Origin: Cavia porcellus | Lineage: Eukaryota; Chordata; Mammalia; Rodentia; Caviidae | NCBI RefSeq assembly: GCF_034190915.1 | Contig: NW_026947484.1 | Coordinates: 82,407,982 to 82,471,981 of the forward strand | Direction: 5' to 3' | DNA: 64,000 nucleotides | Shown here: positions 1 to 12,221 of the stretch, piece by piece | Layout of the letters: each line of letters starts with the position of its first letter | How positions within the stretch are numbered: position 1 is the stretch's first letter | Notes under the pieces: generated by a model | What the model was told of the DNA's origin: nothing | The model's database searches: none | What the model saw: only the letters and a program-made list of their open reading frames with translations | Made by a program: the position numbers and the translations under genes

Positions 1-403
1 GAGAGGGGACGTTAGAAGAATTAAGATCTTGATGTCCACCATGAATGAAATCATTATGCACTATGACTTCCTGAAACCCATTACCACACCCTGCATAAGG
101 CTTCTACAGCAGCATCTACCCTGCTGTTAAAGCCTACCCCAACCACCCAGGATCTGAAGAACCCCAAACACTCAGCAAGGTTACCCTCCTGCATGATCCT
201 CTGGTCACTGACAAATGTCGCTGAAAACATTTAATCCATTCTATTTTCAAAACCACACCATCTGTGACCCTGTCTTTAGGTATGGAGCATCTCTGTCTTC
301 CTCGCTGCTCCATAGGATGTGAAACAGTGAATGAAGAGGAAGGTGTGGGCAGGCACAAGGTGGACCACTGTGGCTAAGCTGAGAGGTAGGAAGTGAAGTA
401 CAG
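1..403. other. Intergenic DNA, nothing recognised
   Basis: No recognisable exon, RNA gene or transposon. The open frames here are short and show no family motif. Confidence 0.5.
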
Positions 404-460
404 GCTTTTTTTTTTTTTTTTTTTTGGTATCAGGGATTGAACTCAAGACCTTGCACTTAT
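404..460 (-). mobile_element. ID SINE fragment
   Basis: A poly-T run is followed by the reverse complement of the ID 3' half (GGTATCAGGGATTGAACTC). The 5' tRNA-like half is lost or too diverged to see. From 461 to about 1040 nothing else is recognised. Confidence 0.5.
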
Positions 461-1039
461 AAGGGAAGCAAGGTTCTTTTCGAGGCTGGTGATATCTATT
501 TAACAAGAGTACCAGGAGACTCATCACCATTCAGAAACCTAAAGAGGCAACCATCTGGCGCAGTAGTTATCCCTGTCCCTAAGCATAAGCTCTAGGTTAA
601 TCAGAATGTGTGCCCTCCACACAGTACACACAAAAGAATATTTATTGAGGACAATCAATATTTTCAACAAGGAAATTATTTTGGGCCCAAGAGAGTCTGG
701 ACTGCGTCCTTTCTTGTGTGACTGGGGAAAGACAGTCCTGGACTGAGGAGCTGAACTTCCCAAGAGATGGGGCATCAGGTTTGTTCAGTTTGTGAATGAA
801 GCAGAGTTAGCTTGTCTTTAAGTTTCCTTGCATGACCATCTTTAGATTCCAGAGCAGGGAAGCATACAGTCCCCCAAAGTTGCCACACAGGGCTCTGCAA
901 AGCTGAACAAAATTGTCTTCTGTGTAGTAATGCAAAGCAAGATGTTCCTGGGAACTGAGAGGAAGGCACTAGGATTTCTTTTCCTCTTTCTGTTTTATTT
1001 TACCTTCAAAAAAATTTCCCTAAATGAGTCGTGCATTTA

Positions 1040-1200
1040 CCCTTGGATATTAAAACAGGTTAGCTTATAAATCTGGGTTCAATTTCTGGCTTTGCTGTTT
1101 AGTTGCTGTTTGATTTTGGGTAAATTATGCAACTCATCATCATAGTCATCATCTTCATTTAGTTGTGTTCTTAAATTAATCTATCATATTTATGCCAGAT
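1040..1200 (+). mobile_element. MIR SINE
   Basis: The MIR core is readable: a CTGGGTTCAA-like block, then 'ctttgctgtttagttgctg' and 'gattttgggtaaattatgcaa', corresponding to the conserved 'gccacttactagctgtgtgaccttgggcaagttac' region. This is an old mammal-wide element. Confidence 0.7.
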
Positions 1201-1419
1201 GAGGTCTGTTTTTCTAAGGTAGTAATCAACTATTCTGAATAACTAAATGAATGAGAAATTTCTTCAACAGTTAGGAACAGTTTACAATATTATTTTATTG
1301 TTAACTGATGCTATCATACTTAATTTGTATTTTTTTCCAAGTCAGATAAAGTACTTAAGGTCAAACTAATTTGTCACTGGGCTGATGTCCAAGGTCCTGT
1401 GTGTCTAATTCCACCCAGG

Positions 1420-1545
1420 GACAAATTACCTAGGAACAGTAAACATTTCCTTGTCTGTAAAATAAGGATGGTTATATTTATTTAGCAGACTTATTATGAA
1501 GAAGGAAGGTGATACTCCGTGGCCTGAATGATGCAGGAGTCTTGG
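1420..1545 (+). mobile_element. MIR SINE fragment
   Basis: The segment 'cttgtctgtaaaataagg' matches the MIR 3' 'cctcatctgtaaaatgggg' block. It may be the continuation of a second, diverged copy. Confidence 0.45.
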
Positions 1546-1696
1546 CTGGTCAGCACCTGGCAGGGTGGGGAGGTGACAGATTTGAAAGACAAAGCACACT
1601 AGGCCAGAAGCCCCAGAGGAGAGAATGATGGGGTGGTCTAATATGCAGGCAGCCGCTCTTGTCCTGCTTTTTGTCACTTCTCTGCCTGGACTGTGT

Positions 1697-2360
1697 GTGT
1701 GTATTCATCTCAGATGCCCATTTTTGGATTAGGTCTTAGAATTTGGGGGGCCTGATTTCGTTTCATTTCTTTATGTTCTAGATAGAAGTCCTTAGTCTGA
1801 GGGACAGTTGGCTGGAAATTCTTTCCCACTCTGTGGGTTGTCTTTTCATACTGCTGGGGATTTATTTTGATGTGCAAAAGCCTTTTAATAAAATGAGGCC
1901 CCACTTGTTGATTCTTTACAGTGTTTCCAGTGCTGTTAGGATTTTGTTCATGAAGTCTCTGTCTACCCCTGTCTTCAAGATTTTTACCAACTTTCTCTTC
2001 CAGTAGATTTAGTGTTTTTGTTTTAATATTTAGATCTCTCATCCATTTTTACTTTACTTTAGTGCATGGTCAAAGATACAGTTTTCGTTTTTGGCATGTG
2101 GAGAGCAGTTTTTCCAGCACCGTTTATTAATGAGACTGTCACCCAATAAATGTTTGGCCCTTTTGTCAAAGATAAGTTCCACTGGTCTTCATATGTGTTT
2201 TTTTTTTTTTTTTTTGGTCAGTACCATGCTGATTTTATCACAGTAGCTTTGTGGCATAATTTCAAGTCATGCATTGTGATGCCTCCTTCCTTATTTTTGT
2301 TGCTCAGGATTGGTTTTGCTATTCTAGGTCTCTTCTGCTTTCAGATGAATTTTAGGAATG
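1697..2360 (-). mobile_element. L1 ORF2 3' portion, broken
   Basis: On the minus strand the translation around 1710-2042 reads as the carboxy-terminal part of L1 ORF2 (R-DLNIKTKTLNLLEEKVGKNLED), with many frame breaks. Homology stops abruptly near 2360, where an unclassified insert begins. ORF2 sequence resumes at about 4006, with roughly 200 bp of expected L1 missing across the junction. Confidence 0.85.
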
Positions 2361-4005
2361 TTTTAAGAAATTATTTCTGATTTGATTTTTTCTAGCGTCT
2401 TATTCAATGGCTTTCTTGTTAGCACTTTAGAGAGGCCTCCATGGGTGGCTTTTGGATTGCCCCACCTCATTGCCCCTTGGGTTTGCTTTTGGTGAACTGG
2501 ATGCCGTGGGTTACATCTTGTTTAAAGATCTTCTCATTTTCAAGTTTAATTCCTGGGGTGATGTTTGTAAATTATGTATGGTGGGTTATTTTATTGCTAG
2601 TGTTAAGAATCTTTAGGAAATGACTACTTCTCCAAGATATCTCTCAGGTATACCCAGTTTTTGAGTTTTGAGTCTGCTGCGGGAGTCTATATCTTCATTT
2701 TATTAGGGATGAGAAATTGCCACGTGTTTAGCCCAGGCCCTGGTTTTTTGGCACTGTGCCACAGGATTTTTCTATGAGCCTTAGTCAATCTCAGTCTTAG
2801 AATAGCTGAAGAACAAAGAATAGCTGTTTAGAACAATTATGTCACTTTTGGCTAAAGTGATAAAATCGGCAATAACAGCAACAGCATAGAAAATGACAAG
2901 CTGAGGTAACCATTAATTTGCCACCTTTAACTGTATGAACTAGACCAGTGGCTATTTAATGAAATCAACAGACCAGAAAATTATATGCACTATATAAGCC
3001 TTTAATATGCCAATTTTACCCTCTGGGGTTAAACTATAAAAGGGGTTAGGGAAAAAATAGAGTAGTAGAAGAAGAGAAAGAAATTAGAAGTAAGACTGGA
3101 GGACAACTATGCTAACTTTGGGAGACTAGTGCAGAAGACTGGAAGGAAAGAGAGAAGAAAGATAAAAAGAACAGCAGAACAGAACAAGCACAAGGAGACT
3201 AAAAATCACATTCACACCTATACACCAATAAGATCAAACAATGAAGGAGAAAAACCAAACACAATAAGCAAAAACAAAACCACCACTACCACAACAAACA
3301 AACAAGGGAGAGAGGGGGGAAAAAGTTCACTTCCAGGTTTGTCTCTGCTGTCACTGGTAGATGACATATGGAGACAGAGTCCCAGCCAGTGCTGATCTAT
3401 CCCAGCAAACCAGCAGTAGCTTTTTAGCATGGTAGAGGATAATCTCAGTGAGCCTACAACTTCATGCCAAGACCACATTCTTTCGGCCTGCAGTCATTCA
3501 AGCACCTTCTGTGGGTCTGAGCCCAGGTGGGTGCAACCTGGATTGAGCTGGCAGAAGCGTTGAGTTCTGAGCTTAGCCAGCTCCTCTCCAAGATGGTGCC
3601 TAGCCAATCACTCTCTCCCATGGGAGGATTGGGCCTTCAGCACTCACTGCCAGCCAATGCAGTCCTTCATGACCATTGTTCTCCTGCACTGCTGTGCCTC
3701 TCTGTGGAGGCTTCTGGGGTCACCAGCTGTCACTGTGTGTCTGCAGGTTTGAACTGCTCCTCTTATGCAGTGAGTCCCATCTTAGGGAGAAGACACCACT
3801 GGGTACCTCCTTCTGTCTCCACTCTTTCCATGGGCTTCAGTCTGAGCTTCAGATCCTTCCTGCGTCCAGGGGACCCTTCCCTCCTTCTTCTCTTCCTCAT
3901 GCTGCTATATTCCAGTGTCTGGACTCTAACACTCAGAGAGACTTTCTCTGCTGCTTACCACTCTGGCATCTGCTCATTCTATTTTCTCTTCAATCTCCCT
4001 TTTCA
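2361..4005. other. Unclassified insert in the L1
   Basis: About 1.6 kb separates two pieces of the same minus-strand L1. It holds a neutral part (2361-3040), an A/G-rich part (about 3050-3335) and a moderately GC-rich part (3340-4000) with a 174-codon open frame of no recognised family. No terminal repeat, poly-A tail or target duplication is clear. A decayed LTR retrotransposon, or a chimera joined at an L1 deletion, are the leading options. Confidence 0.4.
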
Positions 4006-4085
4006 GAGTGATGTAATTTCCCTTGTAGAGGTCTTTTACTTCCTTGCTTAGGTTCATTTCTAAGTATTGATTTTTTCTTGATGCT
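4006..4085 (-). mobile_element. L1 ORF2 fragment (resumes after insert)
   Basis: The segment 'gtagaggtcttttacttcc' followed by 'ttaggttcatttctaagta' is the reverse complement of the ORF2 region just before the conserved late RT block. It is in the same orientation as the fragment ending near 2360. Confidence 0.75.
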
Positions 4086-4189
4086 ACTACACAGGTTTAC
4101 CTTAATTAATTTGCACCAAAACTTTCTAAGAGAAGCAAGAAAGAGATAAAAGTTTTAGAGATGGAAGAAAATACAGTGTTTTAATGCTA

Positions 4190-4290
4190 CCCATCATTTT
4201 GCAGGTGAAGAACCTATCTCTAGCAATTGGCAAAGCTGGCAAGGGAGATTTAAATTCAGTGTCTTTTTGACTATTCCCACTGATCACTTT
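4190..4290 (-). mobile_element. MIR SINE fragment
   Basis: The order 'cattttgcaggtgaag', 'ggcaaagctggcaa', 'agatttaaattcagtg' and 'ctattcccactg' follows the MIR core in reverse orientation. Confidence 0.6.
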
Positions 4291-4315
4291 TCTTTTTAAT
4301 TAAAAGTGCCTTGAT

Positions 4316-4420
4316 TGAGGCTGGGGATTTAGCTCAGCAGCATAAGCGCCTGCCTTGCAAGCAGGCAGTTGTGAGTTCGATCCCCAGTACAGATAAAAAG
4401 GAAAAAGACAAAAAAAAAAA
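4316..4420 (+). mobile_element. ID SINE, young
   Basis: Full-length ID with box A/B motifs intact, the family-specific tail GATAAAAAGGAAAAAGAC and poly-A. A perfect 14-bp target duplication, aaaagtgccttgat, lies at 4302-4315 and 4421-4434. Downstream to about 4940 nothing is recognised. Confidence 0.95.
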
Positions 4421-4941
4421 AAAAGTGCCTTGATCTTTGCCTCTCATTGTCAGATTGCTCACAGCTCTTGATTTGTAGGGTTTCCAAAAACTATTTAGTG
4501 AATATATCTGAATTCAACTGAGATACTCAGATCATTCAGAGCTTCATGTTCCAAAGATATCTAAATAAATACAGAATAGACTCCCTTCGCAAGTTCTTGT
4601 CAATTTCTTCTCTTTAAAATCATGCCTTTTCTCTGCAGCCCTCTGAGAAATCAGTGGAGGAAACCATGCTTCTTTCCACTACTACTCTTTGTTGTATGAC
4701 TTCAGCTATAACATTATAAACATAACCAGGAAACTTTACAATTAATTCCGCAATATGGAAATCTGCAGGGATTTAGGTACACATTTATAGATTTTCCTTT
4801 ACTGCCACATTTTACAGAATTGAATTTCACTCCTCTGAGATTCCTTTTGAAATGTATAATCAGAAGATTATACATCTTATGCCGTCATGAATATGTTCTC
4901 CTGCTTATTTTATCATCTTAGACCCGTAAGATGATCAACAC

Positions 4942-5125
4942 ACCAGGTATGGTGGTGCAAGGTTTTAATCCCAGCTCCTCACAAATTTGAGTCCAGAATG
5001 GGTCCCTTAGTGACACTCTGTCTCAAACATAAAGAGCTGGGGAAAATGTCTCCGTGACAGAATACTTGCCTAACATATGTGAAGCCCTGGATACATCCTC
5101 AGAATTGGGGAAAGGAAAATGACCA
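4942..5125 (+). mobile_element. B1-dID composite SINE
   Basis: A diverged B1-like left part (GGTATGGTGGTGCAAGG ... TCTCAAAC) runs straight into a degenerate ID-like right part (GAGCTGGGGAAAATGTC ... AAGCCCTGG). This is the B1-dID arrangement. From 5126 to 5680 there is only AT-rich unassigned DNA. Confidence 0.65.
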
Positions 5126-5682
5126 ACACATGTTACTCATACGTGAAAGGCAGTCTAATTAACTTTCTTAAAGCCTTTTTATATAAAATTATAATCAGTA
5201 ATTAATTCCCATAAATAATATTGTCCTCCTGAGCTTTCTTATATGCTCTCCTCTATATATTATCCTTTTTCTAGTTTGTTTATATTGTGTCCCTAAGAGT
5301 TAAGATGTTTAAAAATATAATTTAACACCTTACCATTTTATGTATTTTTATATTTGAGAAGTATAATTTTACATTGAACTAATTAATCTCTCTATCCCCT
5401 AATGGTTGTAGCCTTTCAGAGGTAATGCTTACATTTTTAATAGTTTTGTAACAAACTTGCCCTAAAAGATTCAATGAAAACTTTAAATGTCATCATGGAT
5501 AATTTTTAGAACCATGAGAAAAATCGCTTTGTATGTAGGCACTCTAGGGGCCTTTAAGAGAGTGGTATTTTCTTTGTTTCATGCTTATTAGTACATATTT
5601 GCTGAATGTGATGATAACATCATGGGGAGTTGGTACAGCTAAATAACAGACATTGATCCCTTTTACTATCACTGCCTTCCCA

Positions 5683-5805
5683 GCAGTTCAGGCTGACCTT
5701 GGATTTGCTATGTAGCTGAGGCTGGCCTTGAACTCATGGTTCATGGTAATCTTCCTGCCTCAGCCTCCCAAGTGCTAAGATTATATGCGTGTACCACCAT
5801 AACTT
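5683..5805 (-). mobile_element. B1 SINE
   Basis: Reverse-strand B1, readable from 'ttcaggctgacc' through 'cctcagcctcccaagtgct' to the head. The tail side is truncated. Confidence 0.85.
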
Positions 5806-6920
5806 ATATGAGTGTACCATAAGGGCAGGAACTAGAATAGGGGTATCAGTTCACTGGTGCAAACTGTACAGAGCCAAACTTCCTACAATGGGCACTCCAT
5901 CAATTTGCATCTTTTTCAGGTAAGTAAGGAGTTTCTGTATCAGAAATATGAAGCCAATGAGCAGCTCAACTTCAGGTGGTTCCTTTGAAAAGGAGCTTTT
6001 TTTCTGTAGGCATTTGGCCCATTTAAGCAATCCAGTCAGTTTCTATAAAGTTTCATAATTTAGCTCACACAGGGGTATCCTAACCTGCAAAGGTCTGAGT
6101 CTGAGTTTCAGTTTTTGAACAGAGCCACTTGGTCAGATTTGGTTTGACACACTGGTATTTAGGCTGGAAAAGCCCATCCCAGAAAGTGTCAGGATACAGT
6201 CTAGAGTTGGTCCAGGGAAGGAGAATCAGATTGCAAAAAGCTGGGGACGTTTCCTCATAGCAACAGAGCCGTGATGCTATGGGATCAGACAGCTGTGTTC
6301 TGAATGAGAAGCAAAAGTTTTATTAGATCCCATTTAATCTTGCCAGTTCTAGAGTTCAAACTGGCTGACTCAAAAATATGAACACCTGCCTAGAATATCT
6401 TCCTCTTTTATTGCTCAGACATCTGATTTACAAGAGCTCATTAGCAACTTTTGATGCGGAGAGTCCCTCTGTTTTCATATTTCTTTTTTCTCAGTGGCTC
6501 AAATAGGCAACAATAGAGAGAAAAAAATCAATTATGAAGATTCATTTTGTTTGTAAGACTCAAAAACTTTGAACTTCAACCTGCCCACCAGTGGCAAAAA
6601 ACAATTATTTATGCATCCCAATAACAATTTTCTTTGCAACTTTCCTTAATTTGGATGGTCTTTCTAGCACTTACAAAATTACAAACTATAACATTATACA
6701 TCTGTTTTTAACCTATATCCAGATGTAACAGCCATAAAACACAAAGTCATTTAAAAAAATCTCCCCTCTTTAAGTAGAAATGCACAACCCTTTTGCAGTG
6801 AACTTGATATTTACAGGACTAACACTGCAGCTACCAGGGATGAATCACAGCTAGAATGCAGAAAGGTCTCTCAAGGCTACTGCAGCAGTTGGCCATAGAT
6901 GCATAAAAACAAATGACTGC
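5806..6920. other. Intergenic DNA, nothing recognised
   Basis: Low-GC sequence with no recognised repeat, exon or RNA gene. Confidence 0.4.
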
Positions 6921-6921
6921 T

Positions 6922-6961
6922 ACACACACACTCCCATAAACACACACACACACACACACAC
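6922..6961. repeat. (CA)n microsatellite
   Basis: An interrupted CA dinucleotide run, with about nine uninterrupted units at the right end. Confidence 0.9.
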
Positions 6962-7254
6962 CATTTGCTATGTTTCAGCTCCGGGAAACTGATTTAATAT
7001 TCTTTTCTCAGACCTAAAGGAAAGCAATACAAATGTCTAAATTTTTGGCCCATCCAAATTTACCTTTAGGAACTGGGGGCCCTTTCTCCTTCCACCTGGA
7101 TAAAAGAATAAATAAAAATTCATAGACATCACAAGGGGACAATTTTCCCTCCTCACCTTACCTATCACAGATCTAGCAAGAATACTCTCCTGAGTTGAAT
7201 CTATTGTTTTTGAATTCCACAGGTGGCTTTTACCTTTCACAGAAGACTGATGTT

Positions 7255-7345
7255 TGATAACATGGATGATTTCATAGAACTGTAAAACAGTAACTTTGCA
7301 TTAGTTTAAGCCACTAAGTTTGTGACAATATATTACAGCCTAGCA
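7255..7345 (+). mobile_element. MLT1-like LTR 3' fragment
   Basis: The block 'ctgtaaaacagtaactttg' plus 'aagccactaagtttgtgac' matches the 3' end of MLT1-type MaLR LTRs. A longer copy of the same block occurs at about 8465-8550. Confidence 0.7.
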
Positions 7346-8085
7346 CAAAGATTTGTCATCCCCTACCATTTATTCTTATTTTCCCATTTTTGTCCTTTAA
7401 TGAGTCACTGTTCAGCTAACAAATTCCACATGTGTCCAAGTTGGCTGATTTACTAGGAGGACTACACAGTTTTACCCACAGCTAAGATGTATTACAGTGA
7501 GAGAACACAACACAAAATCAGCAAAGGGAAAAGACACATGGCACAAATCCGGAGGAAACCAGGCAAAAGGTTTCAAAAGTCTTCTTCTGGTGGGAATACA
7601 GAGGGTGTGTTAAATTGCCCCATCAACAAGATGTGGCAACACATGTGAAATATTGTCTTCCACGAAGGCTCATTATGGAATCAGTGTCCAAGCTTTTACT
7701 GCAGTCTGATCAAGACAGTACATTTTCCTTAAAACATACAAAAATTCCAGACTTCCAAAAGCAAAGCAAATGTTCAGCATAAACTACACATGTTTTAGAC
7801 ACAATGAGCCACTCCTATCAGTTCTCAGACTGGTGAAGAATGGTCCCTAATCCTAATTCTCAGACACAGTACAATGACAAATATAAGCAGGGCTATCCAA
7901 GGGAAAGCAGGTGCAGACCTGCTATGTTAACTTTTTCTGTACAACTTCTTTGGCCTTTAATTGAGCTAACGTACCCATGAACCAAGTATCCTCAGGAATC
8001 TCATGATAGACTCTCATTTGAGATAGCACATCTGGATGGTAGCTACATAGCTATGAGAGTCCATTAATTCCTAGGGAGGGGGCTT
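7346..8085. other. Intergenic DNA, nothing recognised
   Basis: No assigned feature between two MLT1-like elements. Unrecognised internal MaLR sequence is possible but not shown. Confidence 0.35.
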
Positions 8086-8086
8086 G

Positions 8087-8552
8087 AATAATAGCTCACA
8101 CAGATTTCTAGGCCCTAATCCCTAGAACCTATGAATATTATTTTATATGATAAAGGAGATTCTGCAAATATCATTAAGGATATTGAAATGGGGAGATTAT
8201 CCAAGTGGACCCCAAAATAATCACGAGTATCATTAAAGAGACAAAGCGAGGTTTGATTACCGAAGAGGAAGCAGGAGATGTGATGACAGAAGCAACTCAG
8301 AGTGATGTGAGAAAGGTGTCATGAACTAAGCAATGAGGAGAAGTTCTAGAAACTGGAAAAAGCATAGAAACAGATGCATACTTGCAATAACTAGAGGAAG
8401 CACAGCAAGTCAAAGCATTGAGTTCCTTCTAATGAAACCTACTGGAGAACTTCTGGATTTTAGAACTGTAAAACAATAACCTTGCATTATTTTAAGTCAC
8501 GAAGTTTGAGACAATACATTACAGTGGCAGTAGGAAATTAATATATCCAGTT
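8087..8552 (+). mobile_element. MLT1 (MaLR) LTR
   Basis: The segments 'ccctagaacctatgaatat', 'atatcattaaggatattg', 'atggggagattatcc', 'ggagatgtgatgacagaag' and 'aagtcacgaagtttgag' occur in the known order of MLT1 LTRs, spanning nearly a full LTR. No target duplication was resolved. It is an ancient solo LTR with no coding capacity. Confidence 0.85.
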
Positions 8553-8822
8553 TGCTTCTCTCTTGGATATATCATTTCCATCTAATGATGCATGCTTGCT
8601 GAGCATCACTCACTGATTTTTCGTTTTGAGCCAACTGAGAAGAGACATGTCTGAATACAACACTTGCTCTTTCTTAATTCGCTTCTCAGTGTCCACCACC
8701 AGCCAATGCAAGCCAATGATTGCTTCTCAAATGGAGTGTATCAGGCAGGAGTGTCAGGCAGATGCTGTTCCAAAACACTATGGCATTCTAGTCTGCCTAA
8801 GTGTCAGTCACTGATACTTCTT

Positions 8823-8988
8823 TTTTGTTGTTGTTTTTTTTGTCTTTTTGAGACAGGGTCTCTCTATGCAGTTCAGGTTGGCCTTGAGCTCACTTTGTAG
8901 CCTAGGCTGGTCTCGAACTTACAATGATCCTCCTGCCTCAGCCTCCTGAGTGCCGGGCTTACAGACGTGAGCCACCATGCCCAGCTTG
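8823..8988 (-). mobile_element. B1 SINE, full length
   Basis: Reverse-strand B1 with oligo-T start, GAGACAGGGTCTC block and complete head. It is flanked by an imperfect duplication, gtcactgatacttct at 8807-8821 and gtcactgacacttct at 8989-9003. Confidence 0.95.
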
Positions 8989-9003
8989 TCACTGACACTT
9001 CTA

Positions 9004-9985
9004 ACTCAAAAGATTCACTAGAACTAACTGGCCCAAAAGCCACAGCAGGCTGTATAACCCACTGGATAGTTTCCTTAAGCACTTCCTTCCTTTTAACCTT
9101 CTTTATCAGCACAGTGGTCTACTCTTTTCCATGGCATCCTATATGGCTTTGCTAGGACCAGGTGGACTCACCTCCCATCACAGTTTTAATTGTGGCCTTC
9201 CCCTCTGAGAATATTCCTCACAATAAAGGGTGCTACTCACACACATCTGTTCCCACAATATATTCACCAGTGTCAGTTACAGCTACTTGAGTGTGTGAAC
9301 TGTTTATCAAGTAAAATACAATACAGATCAGTTTCAAGGGCCACAGTGGTGTGGCCTCTTTTACTACAGACAAGCAGCTCAGTTTTTGGCAGGAGTTACA
9401 AGCCTGATAAGTCATGAGAGCTTCCTAAGAAACATAGCTTCCCTCTGTGATAGGCATTGGTTCTTTGACTGCTGGAGGGCTTCAGAGTAGTAAATCTACC
9501 TAGCACCCCCAGAGTTTACTTGGTTAAAAGGCCTTGTGGTGCCATAGGATTTATTAGTCACACCTGCTGGCAAGCATCTACTACAAGTCATTGAGACTGA
9601 AACTTTCAGCTTATCAAGAGTGAAAACTTTGGACATTAAAGGCATTTTAACATTTAATAAGCATACATACTACAAGAAAGCAACTTGTCATTTAAATTGT
9701 AAATTTTCACAGTGTACATTGAATTGGCTCTGCTTTTTTCATTCATTAGCTTTTTTCGTTTTAAGTTCGGCCCAAACTCATATCAGCTGAATTCACTTTT
9801 TAGCACACAAATTTAACACAGGCACTTCAGAGGCTACAGCGGTTGTCCAGACACCAAGTCCCCCTTTTGGGAAGTACAGGGCAGTGCAGAGGAGGTGAGC
9901 ATGGGGTTCACTGAAGCAGTGGACAGTTCTTTCCTTAAAGCAGCAGAAATCTGTAAACTGGAGGAAAGGGTTCACCACACCAGTG
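9004..9985. other. Intergenic DNA, nothing recognised
   Basis: Several short open frames occur here but none has a recognisable motif, and no transposon was assigned. Confidence 0.35.
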
Positions 9986-9989
9986 AACA

Positions 9990-10145
9990 CAGGCTGGGAC
10001 TCATTTTCAAATTTAGGTGACCTCTAAACTGGCAGAGACTGCCTTCTGGGCCTTGTTTCCTTAACTGCCAGCTCCTGAAGAACCCAGCATGAAAAAAATG
10101 TTCAAAAGGGTCTTGAGGCCCTTCTCTGTGCTCCATCATGGAAGG
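9990..10145. repeat. Dispersed duplicate, copy A
   Basis: The sequence around 'ctggcagagactgcct', 'gggccttg', 'ctgccagctcctg' and 'ttcaaaaggg' is repeated in the same orientation at 11163-11311. The copies differ at many positions, so the duplication is old. Copy A is followed by AATAAATGC at about 10160, which could be a polyadenylation-like signal. The family is unknown. Confidence 0.7.
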
Positions 10146-10700
10146 AGTGTTCAACATTAATAAATGCTTTTATTTTTTAGATGAAGTATGCTAAATCACT
10201 AAGTTGCTCAGACTAGGTGTAAACTTGTGTTCTCTGTCTCAGCTTCCCACAGTTTTGGGATCACGTGTGTATTCCTGTAACTCTTTTTTAATTCTGGAGG
10301 CTTCAGGGTAGCTGGTAGTGCTTCATCAAATACACCCGTTGCCTTTTCTACATGAATCCAGAACATTCCAAATATTCAACAGCCTTCAGATCACAGACTG
10401 TCGTGTCAGCAACCTAGGGTGAGGAGCATGTGTTTGTTCCTGGCAAGTTTCTCAATAATAATAGCACAAGGGTCACACTTCTTAGATCAAACATGCACCT
10501 GAGACAGGAGTTTTAAAATGGTGAATCATCTCAGCAACTTATTCTTCCTCTCACATTTTCAAATGAGGACATAAGACAATTTAAAAATTCACTGGGGATC
10601 TGTGAATATCTTCTTCTTGGACTGTAGGGTTAAAAAGTCCAAGAGTTGATGACTCTTCCCAATCATATCTATCACTGTGCAGTTGTCAAAAACCAATGGT

Positions 10701-10804
10701 GGGGGCTGGGGATTTAACTCAGCGGCATAAGTGCCCGCCTTGCAAGCAGGCAGTCGTGAGTTCGATCCCCGGTACCGGTAAAAATGAAAAAGACAAAACA
10801 AAAC
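10701..10804 (+). mobile_element. ID SINE, young
   Basis: Intact tRNA-like body ending GGTACCGGTAAAAATG, with an (AAAAC)-rich tail. A 12-bp target duplication, aaaaccaatggt, lies at 10689-10700 and 10805-10816. Confidence 0.95.
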
Positions 10805-11162
10805 AAAACCAATGGTACATATTCAGACTTTGTTGCATAGGAGGATATCAAGACATGACTGATCACGCACACCACACCACACTTAATTGCATGCTTTCAT
10901 GAAATACGTTAGAATCTACTATAAATATTCCAAATTTGATTTTGAGTTCAGCTTTTCCACTCAGCTTCAAGGACCTAAGTACTTTTACAGGTTTGAAGGG
11001 AAGGTAAGAAAGGATTTAGGCCCTCGTAGGTGAGCTATGAGTTAAGGAGGTGCTGCAAACTGACCAGCCAACCATGGTGGGTAAGATCATAGTGGCAGGA
11101 AGTACTTCGAGACAAAGTGTTGGACAGGAGGTGGTTGAAGGTTAGCCAGCAGCTCACTCCAC

Positions 11163-11311
11163 CAGACTGACAGTTCTCACCCAGTGGGGCACACTGGCAG
11201 AGACTGCCTCTTGGGCCTTGCTTTCCCTCACTGCCAGCTCCTGCAGAACCCAGCGTGGAAAAAGTGTTCAAAAGGGCCTCGAGGCCCTTCTCTGTGCTTC
11301 ATCCCATACCC
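11163..11311. repeat. Dispersed duplicate, copy B
   Basis: Partner of the segment at 9990-10145, about 1.17 kb away, in direct orientation. The following 900 bp (to about 12220) is moderately GC-rich, single-copy-looking sequence with no recognised gene. Open frames of 60-90 codons on both strands lack family motifs. Confidence 0.7.
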
Positions 11312-12221
11312 TTTGCCCCAGTGGCTGAACAATAAGTGGGTCACCAGTTGGGTACAGACAATAAGGAGCACCATCTGCCGGGTGGCTGTCATTTACAGTA
11401 TTAGTCCTGTGAGAGCCAGGAGCCCCTCAGGGTATCCCGGACAGTTGTGCTGAGCAGCAGCCCTGATGCTTGGAGGCATGTGAACTTCTGTGGCCTGGAA
11501 GGTTCTAACTTCAGCCTCTGGGCTTTGGCTAAGCCATTGTCCAGTCCCTCAGAACCTGGGATGTCCTTACCCTTCCCCGGTGGGGAAAGTCTGTGAATGG
11601 AGGGTAGTTGGTGTGACCCAACCTTCTGAGTCCATGCTCACCCCGGCCTCTTGCGTCCAGCCTCGTAGAGACATGAGAGCCGCTGTGGGCCAGCTGCAGA
11701 GTGGATTCCCCTCTTGCTCTCTTCTGGTTGTCTCCCTTAAAAGGAAACACAGAGTTTCTACCGGCCTCTAAACCTGAACTGCACTGATTTTTACAGTACC
11801 CTTTCCCACACTCCCCTGTGCAGGTGGAGCCTGTAGCTGGGGTGCTCTGGACAAGGCCCTGATGGGAAACAGGAACTGAAGTCCTTTAATCTGAATTGGC
11901 ATAACTAGAACAGGTGACCTGCCAATGCCAGCTTCTCTGAGCTGGGTGTTAAGCTTTGCCCATTCAGGGTGCTCAGAAGCTTCTGTATTGGCAGAAAGGG
12001 ACAGCTGAGTTCAACGCAAAAGGCTTCTTTACATAATTTGCAGTGTTGCAGTTGAATCTTCCTAGGGTTTTGACCTAACATCATCTTTCATGCTAAGAAT
12101 ATTAGGTCATTCTGTGTACCTATCGATGGATTTGGGCTATGACTAATTGTTTTGTTTTGTTTTTTAATGTTACTCTTTGGTGTGTTTTTTTCCAATGTTT
12201 CATACTTTTGGATTTTTAAAA

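Noticed and set aside
3527..4051. 174-codon open frame
   Set aside because: It lies across an unclassified insert and into L1 antisense sequence. No family motif and no start or promoter context.
4316..4420. tRNA-Ala gene (TGC-like anticodon arm)
   Set aside because: It is one of many near-identical ID SINEs with poly-A tails and target duplications. The acceptor stem does not close as in a real tRNA.
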